Below, one piece after another: positions 27,020 through 36,244 of a stretch of DNA of 56,581 nt (positions are counted from its first letter, which is position 1; every line of letters begins with the position of its first letter). A model generated the notes under the pieces. That model saw nothing but the letters and a program-made list of their open reading frames with translations, searched no databases and was not told where the DNA came from. The translations under genes and the position numbers were made by a program. Origin of the DNA: Pseudomonadota bacterium (lineage in GTDB: Bacteria; Pseudomonadota; Gammaproteobacteria; Steroidobacterales; GCA-2729495); assembly GCA_963205295.1 (NCBI GenBank), contig CAUJIY010000138.1, positions 1-56,581 on the forward strand, given 5' to 3'.

Positions 27020-27319
27020 TCAGGCGTCGTCCGCGTCGTCGCCTTCCGCTTCCTCATCGTCCGTGTCGTCGGGCGCACCGCCCATGCCGGCGAGGTCCTG
27101 CGGGTCGAGATCCTTCAGGCCCTCGTCCATCAGCACCTGCACGCGCTGCCCGGCATCGCGCAGAGCCACCTGGCAGTCGCGGCTGAGTTTCACGCCGCGC
27201 TCGAATTGCCGCAGTGCTTTCTCCAGCGGCAGGTCGCCAGACTCGAGCTGCGTGACGATCTCCTCGAGTTCGGCGAGGGCCTTCTCGAGATCCGGGCGTG
27301 GGCGGCGGGCTTCGGTCAT
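27020..27319 (-). CDS. xseB: Exodeoxyribonuclease VII small subunit
   Basis: 99 residues: '[20 protein letters not shown]', '[20 protein letters not shown]' is the XseB coiled-coil pair. XseB binds the large subunit XseA in degrading single-stranded DNA. It is longer than the usual 75–85 residues because of an acidic tail ([16 protein letters not shown]). The usual neighbours ispA and dxs are absent here. It converges with the kinase gene, with 15 bases between the two stop codons. Confidence 0.9.
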   Translation of the reverse strand: MTEARRPRPDLEKALAELEEIVTQLESGDLPLEKALRQFERGVKLSRDCQVALRDAGQRVQVLMDEGLKDLDPQDLAGMGGAPDDTDDEEAEGDDADDA

Positions 27320-27419
27320 GGCGGGAAACTGCGGCGGGCGACGGTGCGCGCCACGTTCGCACAGGCCCTGATACCGGTCAATTGCGCAGCGCGGCTGCCG
27401 TGTATAGTTCGCGGGGAAA

Positions 27420-27449
27420 TTGACAGCCTCTCCAGGGGCTGACTATATT
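27420..27449 (+). promoter_or_regulatory. Strong sigma70 promoter of the rubrerythrin gene
   Basis: TTGACA (27420–27425), 18-base spacer, TATATT (27444–27449). This is the closest match to the sigma70 consensus that I found in the window and lies 56 bases before the rubrerythrin start. Confidence 0.75.
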
Positions 27450-27464
27450 TAGAACAAATCTAAA
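27448..27464. promoter_or_regulatory. Operator-like inverted repeat over the -10/+1 region
   Basis: TTTAGAACAAATCTAAA, with perfect 6-base arms TTTAGA/TCTAAA around 5 bases. It overlaps the end of the -10 box and the expected transcription start, where a repressor would act. It resembles Irr/PerR-type Fur-family sites (TTTAGAA…TTCTAAA). The regulator is inferred, not seen. Confidence 0.6.
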
Positions 27465-27505
27465 CTAGTCCCGGGCGGGACCAGAAACAGCCGAGGAGAA
27501 CCACC

Positions 27506-27925
27506 GTGAAGCTCAAGGGCAGCAAGACCGAGAAGAACCTCAAGGATGCCTTCGCCGGCGAATCACAGGCGAACCGCCGTTACCTGTATTTCGCAGCCAA
27601 GGCCGACGTCGAGGGCTACAACGACGTCGCCGCCGTATTCCGCTCGACCGCGGAAGGCGAGACCGGGCATGCCCACGGCCACCTCGAGTACCTCGAAGCC
27701 GTCGGCGACCCGGCAACCGGCCTGCCGATCGGCGAGACCGGTGCCAACCTGAAGGCCGCTATCGCCGGCGAGACCCACGAGTACACCGACATGTACCCGG
27801 GCATGGCCAAGGCGGCGCGCGACGAAGGCTTCGGCGAAATCGCCGACTGGTTCGAGACCCTGGCCAAGGCCGAGCGCTCGCACGCGAACCGCTTCCAGAA
27901 GGCCCTCGACACCCTCGGTCGCTGA
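27506..27925 (+). CDS. rbr: Rubrerythrin (single ferritin-like domain)
   Basis: 139 residues. A ferritin-like four-helix bundle with diiron ligand motifs '[16 protein letters not shown]' (Glu19), '[15 protein letters not shown]' (Glu50/Glu53 region), '[12 protein letters not shown]' (Glu89, Glu92) and '[11 protein letters not shown]' (Glu123, His126). The C-terminal rubredoxin Cys4 domain of classical rubrerythrin is missing, so an outside electron donor is needed. The family reduces hydrogen peroxide in the cytoplasm. A GAGGAGAA ribosome site lies 8 bases upstream. It heads the group with the Fe-S oxidoreductase and DUF3501 genes. Confidence 0.92.
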   Translation: MKLKGSKTEKNLKDAFAGESQANRRYLYFAAKADVEGYNDVAAVFRSTAEGETGHAHGHLEYLEAVGDPATGLPIGETGANLKAAIAGETHEYTDMYPGMAKAARDEGFGEIADWFETLAKAERSHANRFQKALDTLGR

Positions 27926-27938
27926 GGCTACGGCTGTC

Positions 27939-27972
27939 GGCCGGTGCCCGGGGCAGGAGCCGGGCACCGGCC
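27939..27972 (+). terminator. Long perfect hairpin between rubrerythrin and the Fe-S gene
   Basis: GGCCGGTGCCCGG (27939–27951) and CCGGGCACCGGCC (27960–27972) form a perfect 13-bp stem with an 8-base loop, 13 bases after the rubrerythrin stop. No U-run follows, so complete intrinsic termination is doubtful. Attenuation, or protection of the rubrerythrin mRNA 3' end, fits better. Confidence 0.55.
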
Positions 27973-28021
27973 CCGTTCGAAGCGGTCGTCCCACCGCAAG
28001 GGACGGCCTGCGGAGGTGAGC

Positions 28022-29365
28022 ATGGCCGCCAAACCGCCACGCGAGGGCAGCCTCGAGGCACCGCGCCGGCATCCGCTCGACTGGCGCGATCCGGCCTTCT
28101 ACGACGCGGCTGCCCTCGACCGGGAACTCGAGCGTGTCTTCGACATCTGCCACGGTTGCCGGCGCTGCTTCAGCCTGTGCAACGCCTTTCCGACGCTGTT
28201 CGACGCCATCGATGCCGGCCCCACGGGCGAACTCGAGGGCGTGCCGAAGGCGGTGTATCGCGAGGTCGTCGATCACTGCTACCTCTGCGACATGTGCTTC
28301 ATGACGAAGTGCCCGTACGTGCCGCCGCATCCCTGGAATGTCGACTTCCCGCACCTGATGCTGCGGGCGAAGGCAAAGCGTTTTCGTGATGAAGGCGCGC
28401 CCTGGCGCGACCGTCTGCTCGCCGACACCGACACCGTCGGGCGCCTCGCCGGTATCCCGGTGGTGGCCGAGGTGGTCAACGCCGTCAACGCGACGGGTGT
28501 CGGGCGCGCGCTGCTCGAGCGCACGCTCGGTGTCGCACGCGATGCGCCGCTGCCGCGCTATGCCTCGCGCCCGGCGCGCCAGCGGCTCGGCGTCGAGCGC
28601 CGCGCGCCGGCCGCGCCGGCCGGTCCGGCCGGCGGGACGACGGGCCGCGTGGTGCTGTTCACCACCTGCTACGGCAACCGCAACCTGCCGGAGATGTGCA
28701 TGGACCTGGTGGCGGTGTTCGAGCACAACGGTATCGAGGTGCGCCTCGCCGACAGCGAGCGCTGTTGCGGCATGCCGAAGCTGGAAATCGGCGACCTCGA
28801 GTCGGTCGCCCGGGCGCGCGACGCCAATGTGCCCGGCCTCGCGCGCCTGGTTGGGCAGGGCTACGACATCATCGCGCCGGTGCCTTCCTGTGTACTGATG
28901 TTCAAGCAGGAGCTGCCGCTGATGTTTCCGGACGATGCCGACGTGGCACGGGTGGCGGCGGCGTTCTTCGACCCGTTCGCCTACCTGATGGCCCGGCACA
29001 GGGCCGGGCAGCTGCGCACGGACTTCAGCACCAGCCTCGGCAAGGTGGCTTATCACGTGCCCTGCCACCTGCGGGTGCAGAACCTCGGCCTGAAGACCAG
29101 GGAGGTGCTGGAACTCGTGCCGGGCACCGAGGTGCAGGCCATCGAGCGCTGTTCGGGCCACGACGGCACTTATGGGGTGAAGCAGCGCTTCCGGGCTGCG
29201 TCGGTGAAGATTGCCGCCCCGGTCGTCGGCCGCGTGCGCGATGCCGATGCCGCTCACTTCACCAGCGACTGCCCGATGGCCGGCGCACAGATCGCCGGTG
29301 GTCTCGCCGACGGGCAGGAATCCGTGCACCCGCTGTCGCTGCTGCGACGCGCGTACGGGCTGTGA
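28022..29365 (+). CDS. (Fe-S)-binding oxidoreductase, GlpC/heterodisulfide-reductase type
   Basis: 447 residues from ATG at 28022, preceded by a GGAGGTGA ribosome site. Two 4Fe-4S motifs, [11 protein letters not shown] (43–53) and [13 protein letters not shown] (86–98), are followed by two CCG-type half-domains ('[11 protein letters not shown]' and '[12 protein letters not shown]' with '[11 protein letters not shown]'). This is the GlpC/HdrB-like plan for membrane-associated electron transfer without a flavin domain. The partner is suggested by context: rubrerythrin on one side, DUF3501 on the other, a triad found in several proteobacteria. It may deliver electrons to rubrerythrin, but this is an inference. 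Confidence 0.85.
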   Translation: MAAKPPREGSLEAPRRHPLDWRDPAFYDAAALDRELERVFDICHGCRRCFSLCNAFPTLFDAIDAGPTGELEGVPKAVYREVVDHCYLCDMCFMTKCPYVPPHPWNVDFPHLMLRAKAKRFRDEGAPWRDRLLADTDTVGRLAGIPVVAEVVNAVNATGVGRALLERTLGVARDAPLPRYASRPARQRLGVERRAPAAPAGPAGGTTGRVVLFTTCYGNRNLPEMCMDLVAVFEHNGIEVRLADSERCCGMPKLEIGDLESVARARDANVPGLARLVGQGYDIIAPVPSCVLMFKQELPLMFPDDADVARVAAAFFDPFAYLMARHRAGQLRTDFSTSLGKVAYHVPCHLRVQNLGLKTREVLELVPGTEVQAIERCSGHDGTYGVKQRFRAASVKIAAPVVGRVRDADAAHFTSDCPMAGAQIAGGLADGQESVHPLSLLRRAYGL

Positions 29366-29373
29366 GTCCCGGC

Positions 29374-29958
29374 ATGCACCGGCTCACCCCGGACGACCTC
29401 TACAGCCTCGAGGACTATGCGCGCCGGCGTGCTGAGTTCCGCGCACGGGTCATCGAGCACAAGGCGCACCGCAGGCTGCCGCTCGGTGAGCACCTGGTGC
29501 TCTGTTTCGAGAACCGGCTCACCGTCCAGTACCAGGTGCAGGAAATGCTGCGCATCGAGCGCATCTTCGAGCCCGGCGAAATCCGTGCCGAACTCGCGGC
29601 CTACAACCCGCTGATCCCCGACGGCGGCAACTGGAAGGCGACGCTGATGATCGAATACACCGATCCGGAGGAGCGGCGCCGGGAACTCGCGCGCCTGGTC
29701 GGGATCGAGCGCACCGTCTGGCTGCAGGTCGAGGGCTGCGGGCAGGTACGGGCGATCGCCGACGAGGACCTCGAGCGCAGCACGACCGAGAAGACCTCGG
29801 CGGTGCACTTCCTGCGTTTCGAACTCACGCCGGCGATGGTCGCCGCGATGCACGCCGGGGCCGGGCTTGCCGCCGGCGTCGATCACCCGGCGCTGACCGT
29901 GCGCATCGACGCCATCGCCGAGGTCGTGCGCGAGTCACTGATCGCCGACCTCGACTGA
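29374..29958 (+). CDS. DUF3501 family protein
   Basis: 194 residues from ATG at 29374, 8 bases after the Fe-S gene. '[20 protein letters not shown]', '[19 protein letters not shown]', '[16 protein letters not shown]', '[16 protein letters not shown]' and '[14 protein letters not shown]' are the conserved blocks of the family. No enzyme motif or membrane segment is seen. Function is unknown. The family is almost always linked to rubrerythrin plus a GlpC-like Fe-S protein, so a role in the same peroxide or redox process is likely. Confidence 0.88.
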   Translation: MHRLTPDDLYSLEDYARRRAEFRARVIEHKAHRRLPLGEHLVLCFENRLTVQYQVQEMLRIERIFEPGEIRAELAAYNPLIPDGGNWKATLMIEYTDPEERRRELARLVGIERTVWLQVEGCGQVRAIADEDLERSTTEKTSAVHFLRFELTPAMVAAMHAGAGLAAGVDHPALTVRIDAIAEVVRESLIADLD

Positions 29959-29975
29959 GCACCCGGGCGGGTGCT
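29958..29975 (+). terminator. Hairpin at the end of the rubrerythrin group
   Basis: AGCACCCG and CGGGTGCT flank two bases, right at the DUF3501 stop codon. The 8-bp stem is strong but no T-run follows, so it is at best a weak intrinsic terminator. Confidence 0.35.
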
Positions 29976-29997
29976 AGCCGTCGCCAGGTCACCGCGC

Positions 29998-30003
29998 TAC
30001 TAT
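29998..30003 (+). promoter_or_regulatory. Possible -10 box for parE
   Basis: TACTAT 35 bases before the parE start. The -35 region (GC-rich) does not match consensus. Confidence 0.3.
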
Positions 30004-30038
30004 GCGCGCCGGACTGTGCGCGGTTCCTGCGGCGAGCG

Positions 30039-31931
30039 ATGAGCACCAAATACGATGCCTCGGCGATCGAGGTCCTGAGCGGCCTCGATCCCGTGCGGCG
30101 CCGTCCGGGCATGTACACGGACACGTCGCGCCCCAATCACCTCGCGCACGAGGTCATCGACAACAGCGTCGACGAGGCCCTCGCCGGTCACTGCCGCCGC
30201 ATCCACGTCACGCTGTTCCGCGACGGCTCGCTGCAGGTGGCCGACGATGGGCGCGGTATGCCGGTCGACGTCCACCCGCAGGAAAAGGTGCCCGGGGTCG
30301 AGCTGATCCTCACGCGCCTGCACTCGGGCGCGAAATTCTCGAGCAAGAGCTACCGCTTCTCCGGCGGCCTGCACGGTGTGGGTGTGTCCGTCGTCAACGC
30401 CCTGTCGCGCAACCTCGAAGTGTGGGTGCGCCGCGACGGCCAGGAATACAACATGAGCTTCCGCGGCGGGGACCGCGCGAGCCGTCTCGAGGTGGTCGGC
30501 AAGGTCGGCAAGGCCAATACCGGCACCACGATCCGCTTCTGGCCCGATCCGAAGTACTTCGATTCCGACCGGTTCTCGGTGCCGGCGCTGCGCCACGCCC
30601 TGCAGGCGAAAGCCGTGCTCTGCCCGGGTCTGAAGGTCGTATTCGAAGTCGAGCACCCGGCACAGGTGGAGGAGTGGGAGTACCGCGACGGGCTCGGCCA
30701 GTACCTCACCGAGTCGATCGGGGATGCCGGGGCACTGCCGGCCCCGCCGTTCACCGGCGAAGCCCACGGCCAGCACGAGGAAGTCCAGTGGGCGCTGTGC
30801 TGGATCACCGGCGAGGCGACTGCACTCACCGAGTCCTACGTGAACCTGATCCCGACACCCCAGGGCGGCACGCACGTGAGCGGCCTGCGCGCCGGGCTCA
30901 CCGATGCGCTGCGTGAGTACTGCGAGTTCAGGAGCCTGCTGCCGCGCGCAGTGCGCCTGGCGCCCGAGGACGTGTGGGAGGGCGCGGCGTACGTGCTGTC
31001 GGTGAAGCTCGAGGATCCGCAGTTCTCCGGGCAGACCAAGGAGCGGCTGTCCTCGCGCGAGTGCAGCGCCTTCGTCTCCGGGATCGTCAAGGATAGTTTC
31101 GCGCTGTGGCTCAACCAGCATCCGGAGACCGGCGACCAGATCGCACTGCGCGCGATCGCGGCGGCCCAGGACCGGCTGAAGGCGAGCCGCACCGTGGTGC
31201 GCAAGAAAGTCGTCTCCGGCCCCGCCCTGCCCGGTAAGCTCGCCGACTGCACCAGCGAGGATGCGGCTGCCGGGGAGCTGTTCCTGGTGGAGGGCGACTC
31301 GGCCGGCGGCTCCGCGAAGCAGGCGCGTGACCGGCGCTTCCAGGCGGTGCTGCCGCTGCGGGGCAAGATCCTCAACGCCTGGGAAGTCGAGCAGGCGGAG
31401 CTGCTTGCCTCGCAGGAGGTCCACAACATCAGCCTCGCGATCGGCGTCGAGCCGGGCAGCGCCGACCTTGCCAGCCTGCGCTATCACAAGGTCTGCATCC
31501 TCGCCGACGCGGATTCCGACGGCCAGCACATCGCCACGCTGATCTGCGCGCTGTTCCTGCGCCACTTCCCGCAGCTCGTGCACGCGGGGCATGTGTACGT
31601 GGCCATGCCGCCGCTGTACCGGGTCGACGTTGGCCGCGAGGTCTTCTACGCGCTCGATGACGCTGAGCGCCAGGGCATCCTCGACCGCATCGAAGCGGAG
31701 AAGCTCAAGGGCAAGGTGAGCGTGACGCGCTTCAAGGGGCTCGGCGAGATGAGTCCGGGCCAGCTGCGCGAGACCACCATGGCGCCGGAGACTCGCCGCC
31801 TGGTCCAGCTCACGGTCGACGGGCAGGACCGCACCGAGCAGCTGCTCGACATGCTGCTCGCCAAGAAGCGCGCCGCCGAGCGGCGCAGCTGGATCGAGAC
31901 CAAGGGCAACCTCGCCCAGGTGCAGGCCTGA
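30039..31931 (+). CDS. parE: DNA topoisomerase IV subunit B
   Basis: 630 residues, the ParE size; GyrB of gammaproteobacteria is about 800 with an inserted domain absent here. The GHKL ATPase has '[12 protein letters not shown]', '[14 protein letters not shown]', '[15 protein letters not shown]', and the TOPRIM region '[19 protein letters not shown]' and '[12 protein letters not shown]'. It works with ParC to unlink daughter chromosomes. parC follows after 13 bases. Confidence 0.95.
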   Translation: MSTKYDASAIEVLSGLDPVRRRPGMYTDTSRPNHLAHEVIDNSVDEALAGHCRRIHVTLFRDGSLQVADDGRGMPVDVHPQEKVPGVELILTRLHSGAKFSSKSYRFSGGLHGVGVSVVNALSRNLEVWVRRDGQEYNMSFRGGDRASRLEVVGKVGKANTGTTIRFWPDPKYFDSDRFSVPALRHALQAKAVLCPGLKVVFEVEHPAQVEEWEYRDGLGQYLTESIGDAGALPAPPFTGEAHGQHEEVQWALCWITGEATALTESYVNLIPTPQGGTHVSGLRAGLTDALREYCEFRSLLPRAVRLAPEDVWEGAAYVLSVKLEDPQFSGQTKERLSSRECSAFVSGIVKDSFALWLNQHPETGDQIALRAIAAAQDRLKASRTVVRKKVVSGPALPGKLADCTSEDAAAGELFLVEGDSAGGSAKQARDRRFQAVLPLRGKILNAWEVEQAELLASQEVHNISLAIGVEPGSADLASLRYHKVCILADADSDGQHIATLICALFLRHFPQLVHAGHVYVAMPPLYRVDVGREVFYALDDAERQGILDRIEAEKLKGKVSVTRFKGLGEMSPGQLRETTMAPETRRLVQLTVDGQDRTEQLLDMLLAKKRAAERRSWIETKGNLAQVQA

Positions 31932-31944
31932 GCCGGCCGCTGCC

Positions 31945-34215
31945 ATGACGAAGCAGAGCACACTGGACTTCGAGGGTATCGAGCGGCTGCCGCTGCGTGA
32001 GTTTGCCGAGCGTGCGTACCTCGACTACTCGATGTACGTGATCCTCGATCGCGCCTTGCCGCACATTGCCGACGGGCTCAAGCCGGTGCAACGGCGCATC
32101 GTCTACGCGATGAGCGAGCTCGGCCTGGCCGCCGGCGCCAAGCACAAGAAGTCCGCGCGCACGGTCGGCGACGTCATCGGCAAGTTCCACCCCCATGGCG
32201 ACAGCGCCTGCTACGAGGCCATGGTGCACATGGCCCAGGACTTCGCCTACCGCTACCCGATCATCGATGGCCAGGGCAACTGGGGCTCCGCCGACGATCC
32301 GAAGTCATTCGCGGCCATGCGCTACACCGAGGCGCGGTTGCGGCCCTACGCGTCGGTCCTGCTCGCCGAACTCGAGCAGGGCACGGTGGAGTGGGTGCCG
32401 AATTTCGACGGTACGCTGCGCGAGCCGGCGCTGCTGCCGGCACGGCTGCCGAACCTGCTGCTCAACGGGGCTACCGGCATCGCGGTCGGCATGTCCACCG
32501 ACATCCCGCCGCACAACCTGCGCGAGGTGGCCGCGGGGCTGGTGCGGCTCATCGACGACCCGGACCTCTCCGTCCGCCAGCTGCTGCGCACGATCAAGGG
32601 ACCGGATTTTCCCACCGGCGGGGAAATCGTGTCCGGCAGGGATGAGATCGCCGGGATCTACACGCGCGGCACCGGCACCCTGCGGGTGCGCGCCACCTGG
32701 AGCGTCGACGACGGCAACATCGTCATCGACAGCCTGCCGTACCAGGCTTCCGGCGCGCGCGTGCTCGAGCAGATCGCCGCGCAGATGCGGGCGAAGAAGC
32801 TGCCGATGGTCGAGGACCTGCGCGATGAATCCGACGAGGACGAGCCGACCCGCCTGGTGATCACGGTGCGCTCCAGTCGCGTCGACATCGACGCCCTGAT
32901 GCTGCACCTGTTCGCGACCACGGACCTCGAGAAGACGCTGCGCGTCAACCTGAACGTCATCGGCACGGACGGGCGTCCCGCCGTGCGCGACCTGCGCGCG
33001 CTGCTGCTCGACTGGCTGGAGTACCGGCTGGAGACCGTCAGGAAGCGCCTGCGCTTCCGCCTCGAGAAGGTGGAGGAACGGCTGCACATCCTCGACGGCC
33101 TGCTCATCGCCTATCTCAATGTCGACGAGGTGATCCGCATCATCCGGCGCGAGGACGAGCCAAAGCCGGTGCTGATGCGGAAGTTCCGCTTGAGCGACGC
33201 CCAGGCCGAGGCGATCCTCAACCTGCGTCTGCGTCACCTGGCGAAACTTGAGGAGATGAAGATCCGCGCCGAGCAGGCGGAACTCGCGGCCGAGCGCGAG
33301 CAGCTCGACCGCATCCTGCGCAGTCCGGCGAAGCTGCGCGCCCTGGTGCGCGAGGAGATCGAACAACTCGCCGGGGAGTTCGGCGACGACCGGCGCACGG
33401 TGCTCGTCGAGCGTGCTGCCGCCCAGGCCATGGCCGAGGAAGACCTGGTGCCGGCCGAACCGGTCACCGTCGTGCTGTCCGAGCGCGGCTGGGTGCGCGC
33501 GGCGAAGGGTCACGACATCGACCCGGGCACCCTCAGCTTCAAGACCGGCGACGGCTTTCTCTGCGCCGCACGCGGGCGCAGCACCCAGCTCGCCGTCTTC
33601 CTCGACTCGACCGGGCGCGCCTACAGCCTGCCCGCGCACTCGCTGCCCTCGGCGCGCGGGCAGGGCGAGCCGCTGTCGGGGCGGTTCAATCCGCCGGACG
33701 GCGCGAGCTTCCGTGGGGCGATGATCGGCGAACCCGCGCAGCGCTGGCTGGTGGCGAGTTCCGCCGGTTACGGCTTCTTCGTGCAGCTCGGCGAGCTGCA
33801 CTCGCGCAACCGTGCGGGCAAGGCGGCGCTGAAACTGAAGCCCGGCTGGGACGTAGTCGTGCCGGCCGCTGCGCCACCGGGCGAGTTCCCGGGCACGGCG
33901 CGGGTGGCGGCCGTCAGTTCGGCCGGCCACCTGCTGGTGTTCCCGGCCGCCGACCTGCCGGAACTGCCGCGCGGCAAGGGGAACCGCATCCTCGGCATCC
34001 CGGCGGCGAAGCTCAAGGCGGGCGCAGAGCGGCTGGTCGGCGTCGCGGTGCTCGGGCCGGATGATGACCTGCGGGTGCGCAGCGGGGCGCGCACCATGAC
34101 CCTGACACCTGGCGATCTCAAGCACTACGCCGGGGAACGCGGCCACCGCGGGCTCGTCCTGCCCCGCGGCTGGCGCACGGTGGAAGCGATCGAGGCAGCC
34201 AGGCCGCCGGGGTGA
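31945..34215 (+). CDS. parC: DNA topoisomerase IV subunit A
   Basis: 756 residues. '[20 protein letters not shown]', '[14 protein letters not shown]', '[20 protein letters not shown]' and the catalytic Tyr region '[16 protein letters not shown]' define the cleavage subunit. The long alpha-helical tower is followed by a C-terminal beta-propeller-like part (from about residue 500) with several 'GYGFF'/'AGHLLVF' strands, lacking a GyrA-box, as expected for ParC. It is coupled to parE and convergent with the FimV-like gene. Confidence 0.95.
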   Translation: MTKQSTLDFEGIERLPLREFAERAYLDYSMYVILDRALPHIADGLKPVQRRIVYAMSELGLAAGAKHKKSARTVGDVIGKFHPHGDSACYEAMVHMAQDFAYRYPIIDGQGNWGSADDPKSFAAMRYTEARLRPYASVLLAELEQGTVEWVPNFDGTLREPALLPARLPNLLLNGATGIAVGMSTDIPPHNLREVAAGLVRLIDDPDLSVRQLLRTIKGPDFPTGGEIVSGRDEIAGIYTRGTGTLRVRATWSVDDGNIVIDSLPYQASGARVLEQIAAQMRAKKLPMVEDLRDESDEDEPTRLVITVRSSRVDIDALMLHLFATTDLEKTLRVNLNVIGTDGRPAVRDLRALLLDWLEYRLETVRKRLRFRLEKVEERLHILDGLLIAYLNVDEVIRIIRREDEPKPVLMRKFRLSDAQAEAILNLRLRHLAKLEEMKIRAEQAELAAEREQLDRILRSPAKLRALVREEIEQLAGEFGDDRRTVLVERAAAQAMAEEDLVPAEPVTVVLSERGWVRAAKGHDIDPGTLSFKTGDGFLCAARGRSTQLAVFLDSTGRAYSLPAHSLPSARGQGEPLSGRFNPPDGASFRGAMIGEPAQRWLVASSAGYGFFVQLGELHSRNRAGKAALKLKPGWDVVVPAAAPPGEFPGTARVAAVSSAGHLLVFPAADLPELPRGKGNRILGIPAAKLKAGAERLVGVAVLGPDDDLRVRSGARTMTLTPGDLKHYAGERGHRGLVLPRGWRTVEAIEAARPPG

Positions 34216-34225
34216 GGCGGGTGCC

Positions 34226-36067
34226 TCAGCGGCGCGGCAGCTGGTCGGTACCGGTGCGAATCAGGGTATCGTCGTCCTCGTCGGCGAGGATGCGGTTGAG
34301 CTTGCTCTGGTCGATCACCTGGCTGGCGGTGAGGTTCGCCTCGTAGTCGTTCTCGAGCAGGTCGAGCGCATCGCGCAGCGTCCGCGACACTTCATCGTCG
34401 TCCACCGCACGCTGCGACAAGGTCTGCAGGTCGATATGCTCGATCGTCCCGGCGTCCGTGCCGCCGAGGCGTGGCATGTCCTCGGTCGGGCTGATCGAGG
34501 TGTCGTCGCCGAGCCAGCCGATGTCCTCGTCGATCGGGCCGTCCGGGGTGGCGGCACTGAGGTCGAGATCGAGGTCGGCGACATCGGGCAGGTCCTCAGC
34601 GCCGACGTCGGCGACGTCCTCGCCGACCGGATCCACACCGCTGAACCGGTTCAGGTCGCGTGCGGCCGGCGCGGGGCCCCGATCCATGCCGCGCCGATCG
34701 CCGGCCGGCAGCGCGTCTCGGTCGAAGCGGCCGGCGGCTTCCGCCGTGTGTTCTTCGACCACCATCGACGGTTCGCGGGACGGGCGGGCCTTCACGGGCG
34801 CGGGCGTCGGCACGACCGACGGTTCCGGCACCGGCATGACCGGCGCGATCGCCGTGGCGGGCGCACGGCCTGGCCACAGGTTGCGCAGGGCGCTGAGCAG
34901 GCGGTCGCGCAGCAGGGCGATGCTCGCCAGGGCGCCGATCAGCATCCCGACCAATACCGCCAGCCAGGCTGGCGCCGCACGGTCCGCGGGTGCCGCGACC
35001 GCCGAGTCCGATGTGGCGGATTCCGTGACCGGCGCCGTGACGGGCGGGGCAGGCGACTGCTCGTCGGCGAAGACGGTGGCAGCAGGAGCGTCGGCCGGTG
35101 CTGCGACGGTGGCGGTGACTGTGGGCGGCAGGACCGCAGGCTCGGCGCCGATGGCCGGCGGCTCTGCAACGGCGTTGGCCGGCGGCGTTACCACAGTAGC
35201 CGTTGCCGCCACGTCCGCGGTTGCTTGCGGCACTGGCGGCGGTGGTGTGGCGACAGCCACGGTACCCTGCGGGATCGTGATCTCGCTGCCGAGCTTGATC
35301 AGGTCCGGATTGCCGCCGATGAACGCCGCCGGATTGGCGGCGAAGATCGCATCGACCGTCGCCCAGAGACCCTGGCCGCCGTGCACGCGTGCGGCGATGG
35401 TGGAGAGCGTGTCACCGGCCTGCACCCGATAGTGCGTGCCCTGTTCGAGCGGGGTCGACGATGCCGGCACTGTCCGGCGCGGACGGGGTGACACCGCGGC
35501 GCCTGACTCGGGGGCGGTCGTGGGTGGGTTGGCCGCCGGCACCGCCACCGTGGCTTTCGCCGCCGGTACCACGGCCGGCGCCGTGCCCGGGAGGTCGAGC
35601 ATCAGCACGTACTGGCGCACCACCAGGGCGGTGCCCGGGCAACGTACCTGCAGGTGCAGTTCGTACATCGGTTCGTACAGCGCCTGCGTGGTGGTAACCC
35701 GCAGGTCGTAGATGCCCCCGACGGCCGTCTCCGGCACGGTCACCACCGGACGCGGCAGGGTGCCGAGTTCGGTGTGGGCCCCGGCAGGCACGGTCACGCA
35801 GCTGCCGACGAGGGATTCGCCAGCCTGCAGGACGACGGGAACGCGGGCGCTCAGTGGCTGGCCGAGGGTCGATTCAAGCTGCAGCTCGCCGAGCGTCACC
35901 GCACGCGCGGGATTGAGCACTGCGGCGATGGCACTGCCGAGGGCGAGCGCGCCGACGGCAAGGCGTCGTTTGTCGATGCGCACCGCCGTCGCGGCCCGCG
36001 CCGCACGCCGGTGGCTTCCCTGGACGAGCTGGCGGTTCAGCACCGGTGCGTCTTGGCCGCGACCCAT
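34226..36067 (-). CDS. FimV-like LysM-containing membrane protein
   Basis: 613 residues from ATG at 36067. Residues about 35–56 (LAVGALALGSAIAAVLNPARA) form a signal peptide. The next block 'VTLGELQLESTLGQPLSARVPVVL' matches the FimV N-terminal domain. A LysM peptidoglycan-binding domain follows (HYRVQAGDTLSTIAARVHGG … NPDLIKLGSEITIP, about 210–265), then an Ala/Pro-rich linker, a membrane segment (WLAVLVGMLIGALASIALL, about 385–405) and an acidic cytoplasmic tail. This is the FimV plan without the TPR end. FimV organises polar type IV pili and c-di-GMP machinery in Pseudomonas. A longer frame to 36217 is not needed for the signal peptide. Confidence 0.75.
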   Translation of the reverse strand: MGRGQDAPVLNRQLVQGSHRRAARAATAVRIDKRRLAVGALALGSAIAAVLNPARAVTLGELQLESTLGQPLSARVPVVLQAGESLVGSCVTVPAGAHTELGTLPRPVVTVPETAVGGIYDLRVTTTQALYEPMYELHLQVRCPGTALVVRQYVLMLDLPGTAPAVVPAAKATVAVPAANPPTTAPESGAAVSPRPRRTVPASSTPLEQGTHYRVQAGDTLSTIAARVHGGQGLWATVDAIFAANPAAFIGGNPDLIKLGSEITIPQGTVAVATPPPPVPQATADVAATATVVTPPANAVAEPPAIGAEPAVLPPTVTATVAAPADAPAATVFADEQSPAPPVTAPVTESATSDSAVAAPADRAAPAWLAVLVGMLIGALASIALLRDRLLSALRNLWPGRAPATAIAPVMPVPEPSVVPTPAPVKARPSREPSMVVEEHTAEAAGRFDRDALPAGDRRGMDRGPAPAARDLNRFSGVDPVGEDVADVGAEDLPDVADLDLDLSAATPDGPIDEDIGWLGDDTSISPTEDMPRLGGTDAGTIEHIDLQTLSQRAVDDDEVSRTLRDALDLLENDYEANLTASQVIDQSKLNRILADEDDDTLIRTGTDQLPRR

Positions 36068-36244
36068 AACGATCTCGCTCCGAAACAAGCGTTGGCAGCG
36101 TTTTGCAGAATCCCGGCCGCAACGATAGATATTTGTCAATAAGCCCGTAAACGAATCGGGTCTCGTTTCCGGATGCGCAGCGGCACTGCCGCGGTCGTGG
36201 TGCGTAAACTGCGACACGCGTCACACGTGCCGGACGGCCCTGCT

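Noticed and set aside
27012-27028. Intrinsic terminator between the kinase gene and xseB
   Set aside because: GACGCC/GGCGTC forms only a 6-bp stem, overlaps the xseB stop and has no T-run.
30039-31931. gyrB instead of parE
   Set aside because: The length is 630, the GyrB insertion is absent and parC follows directly.
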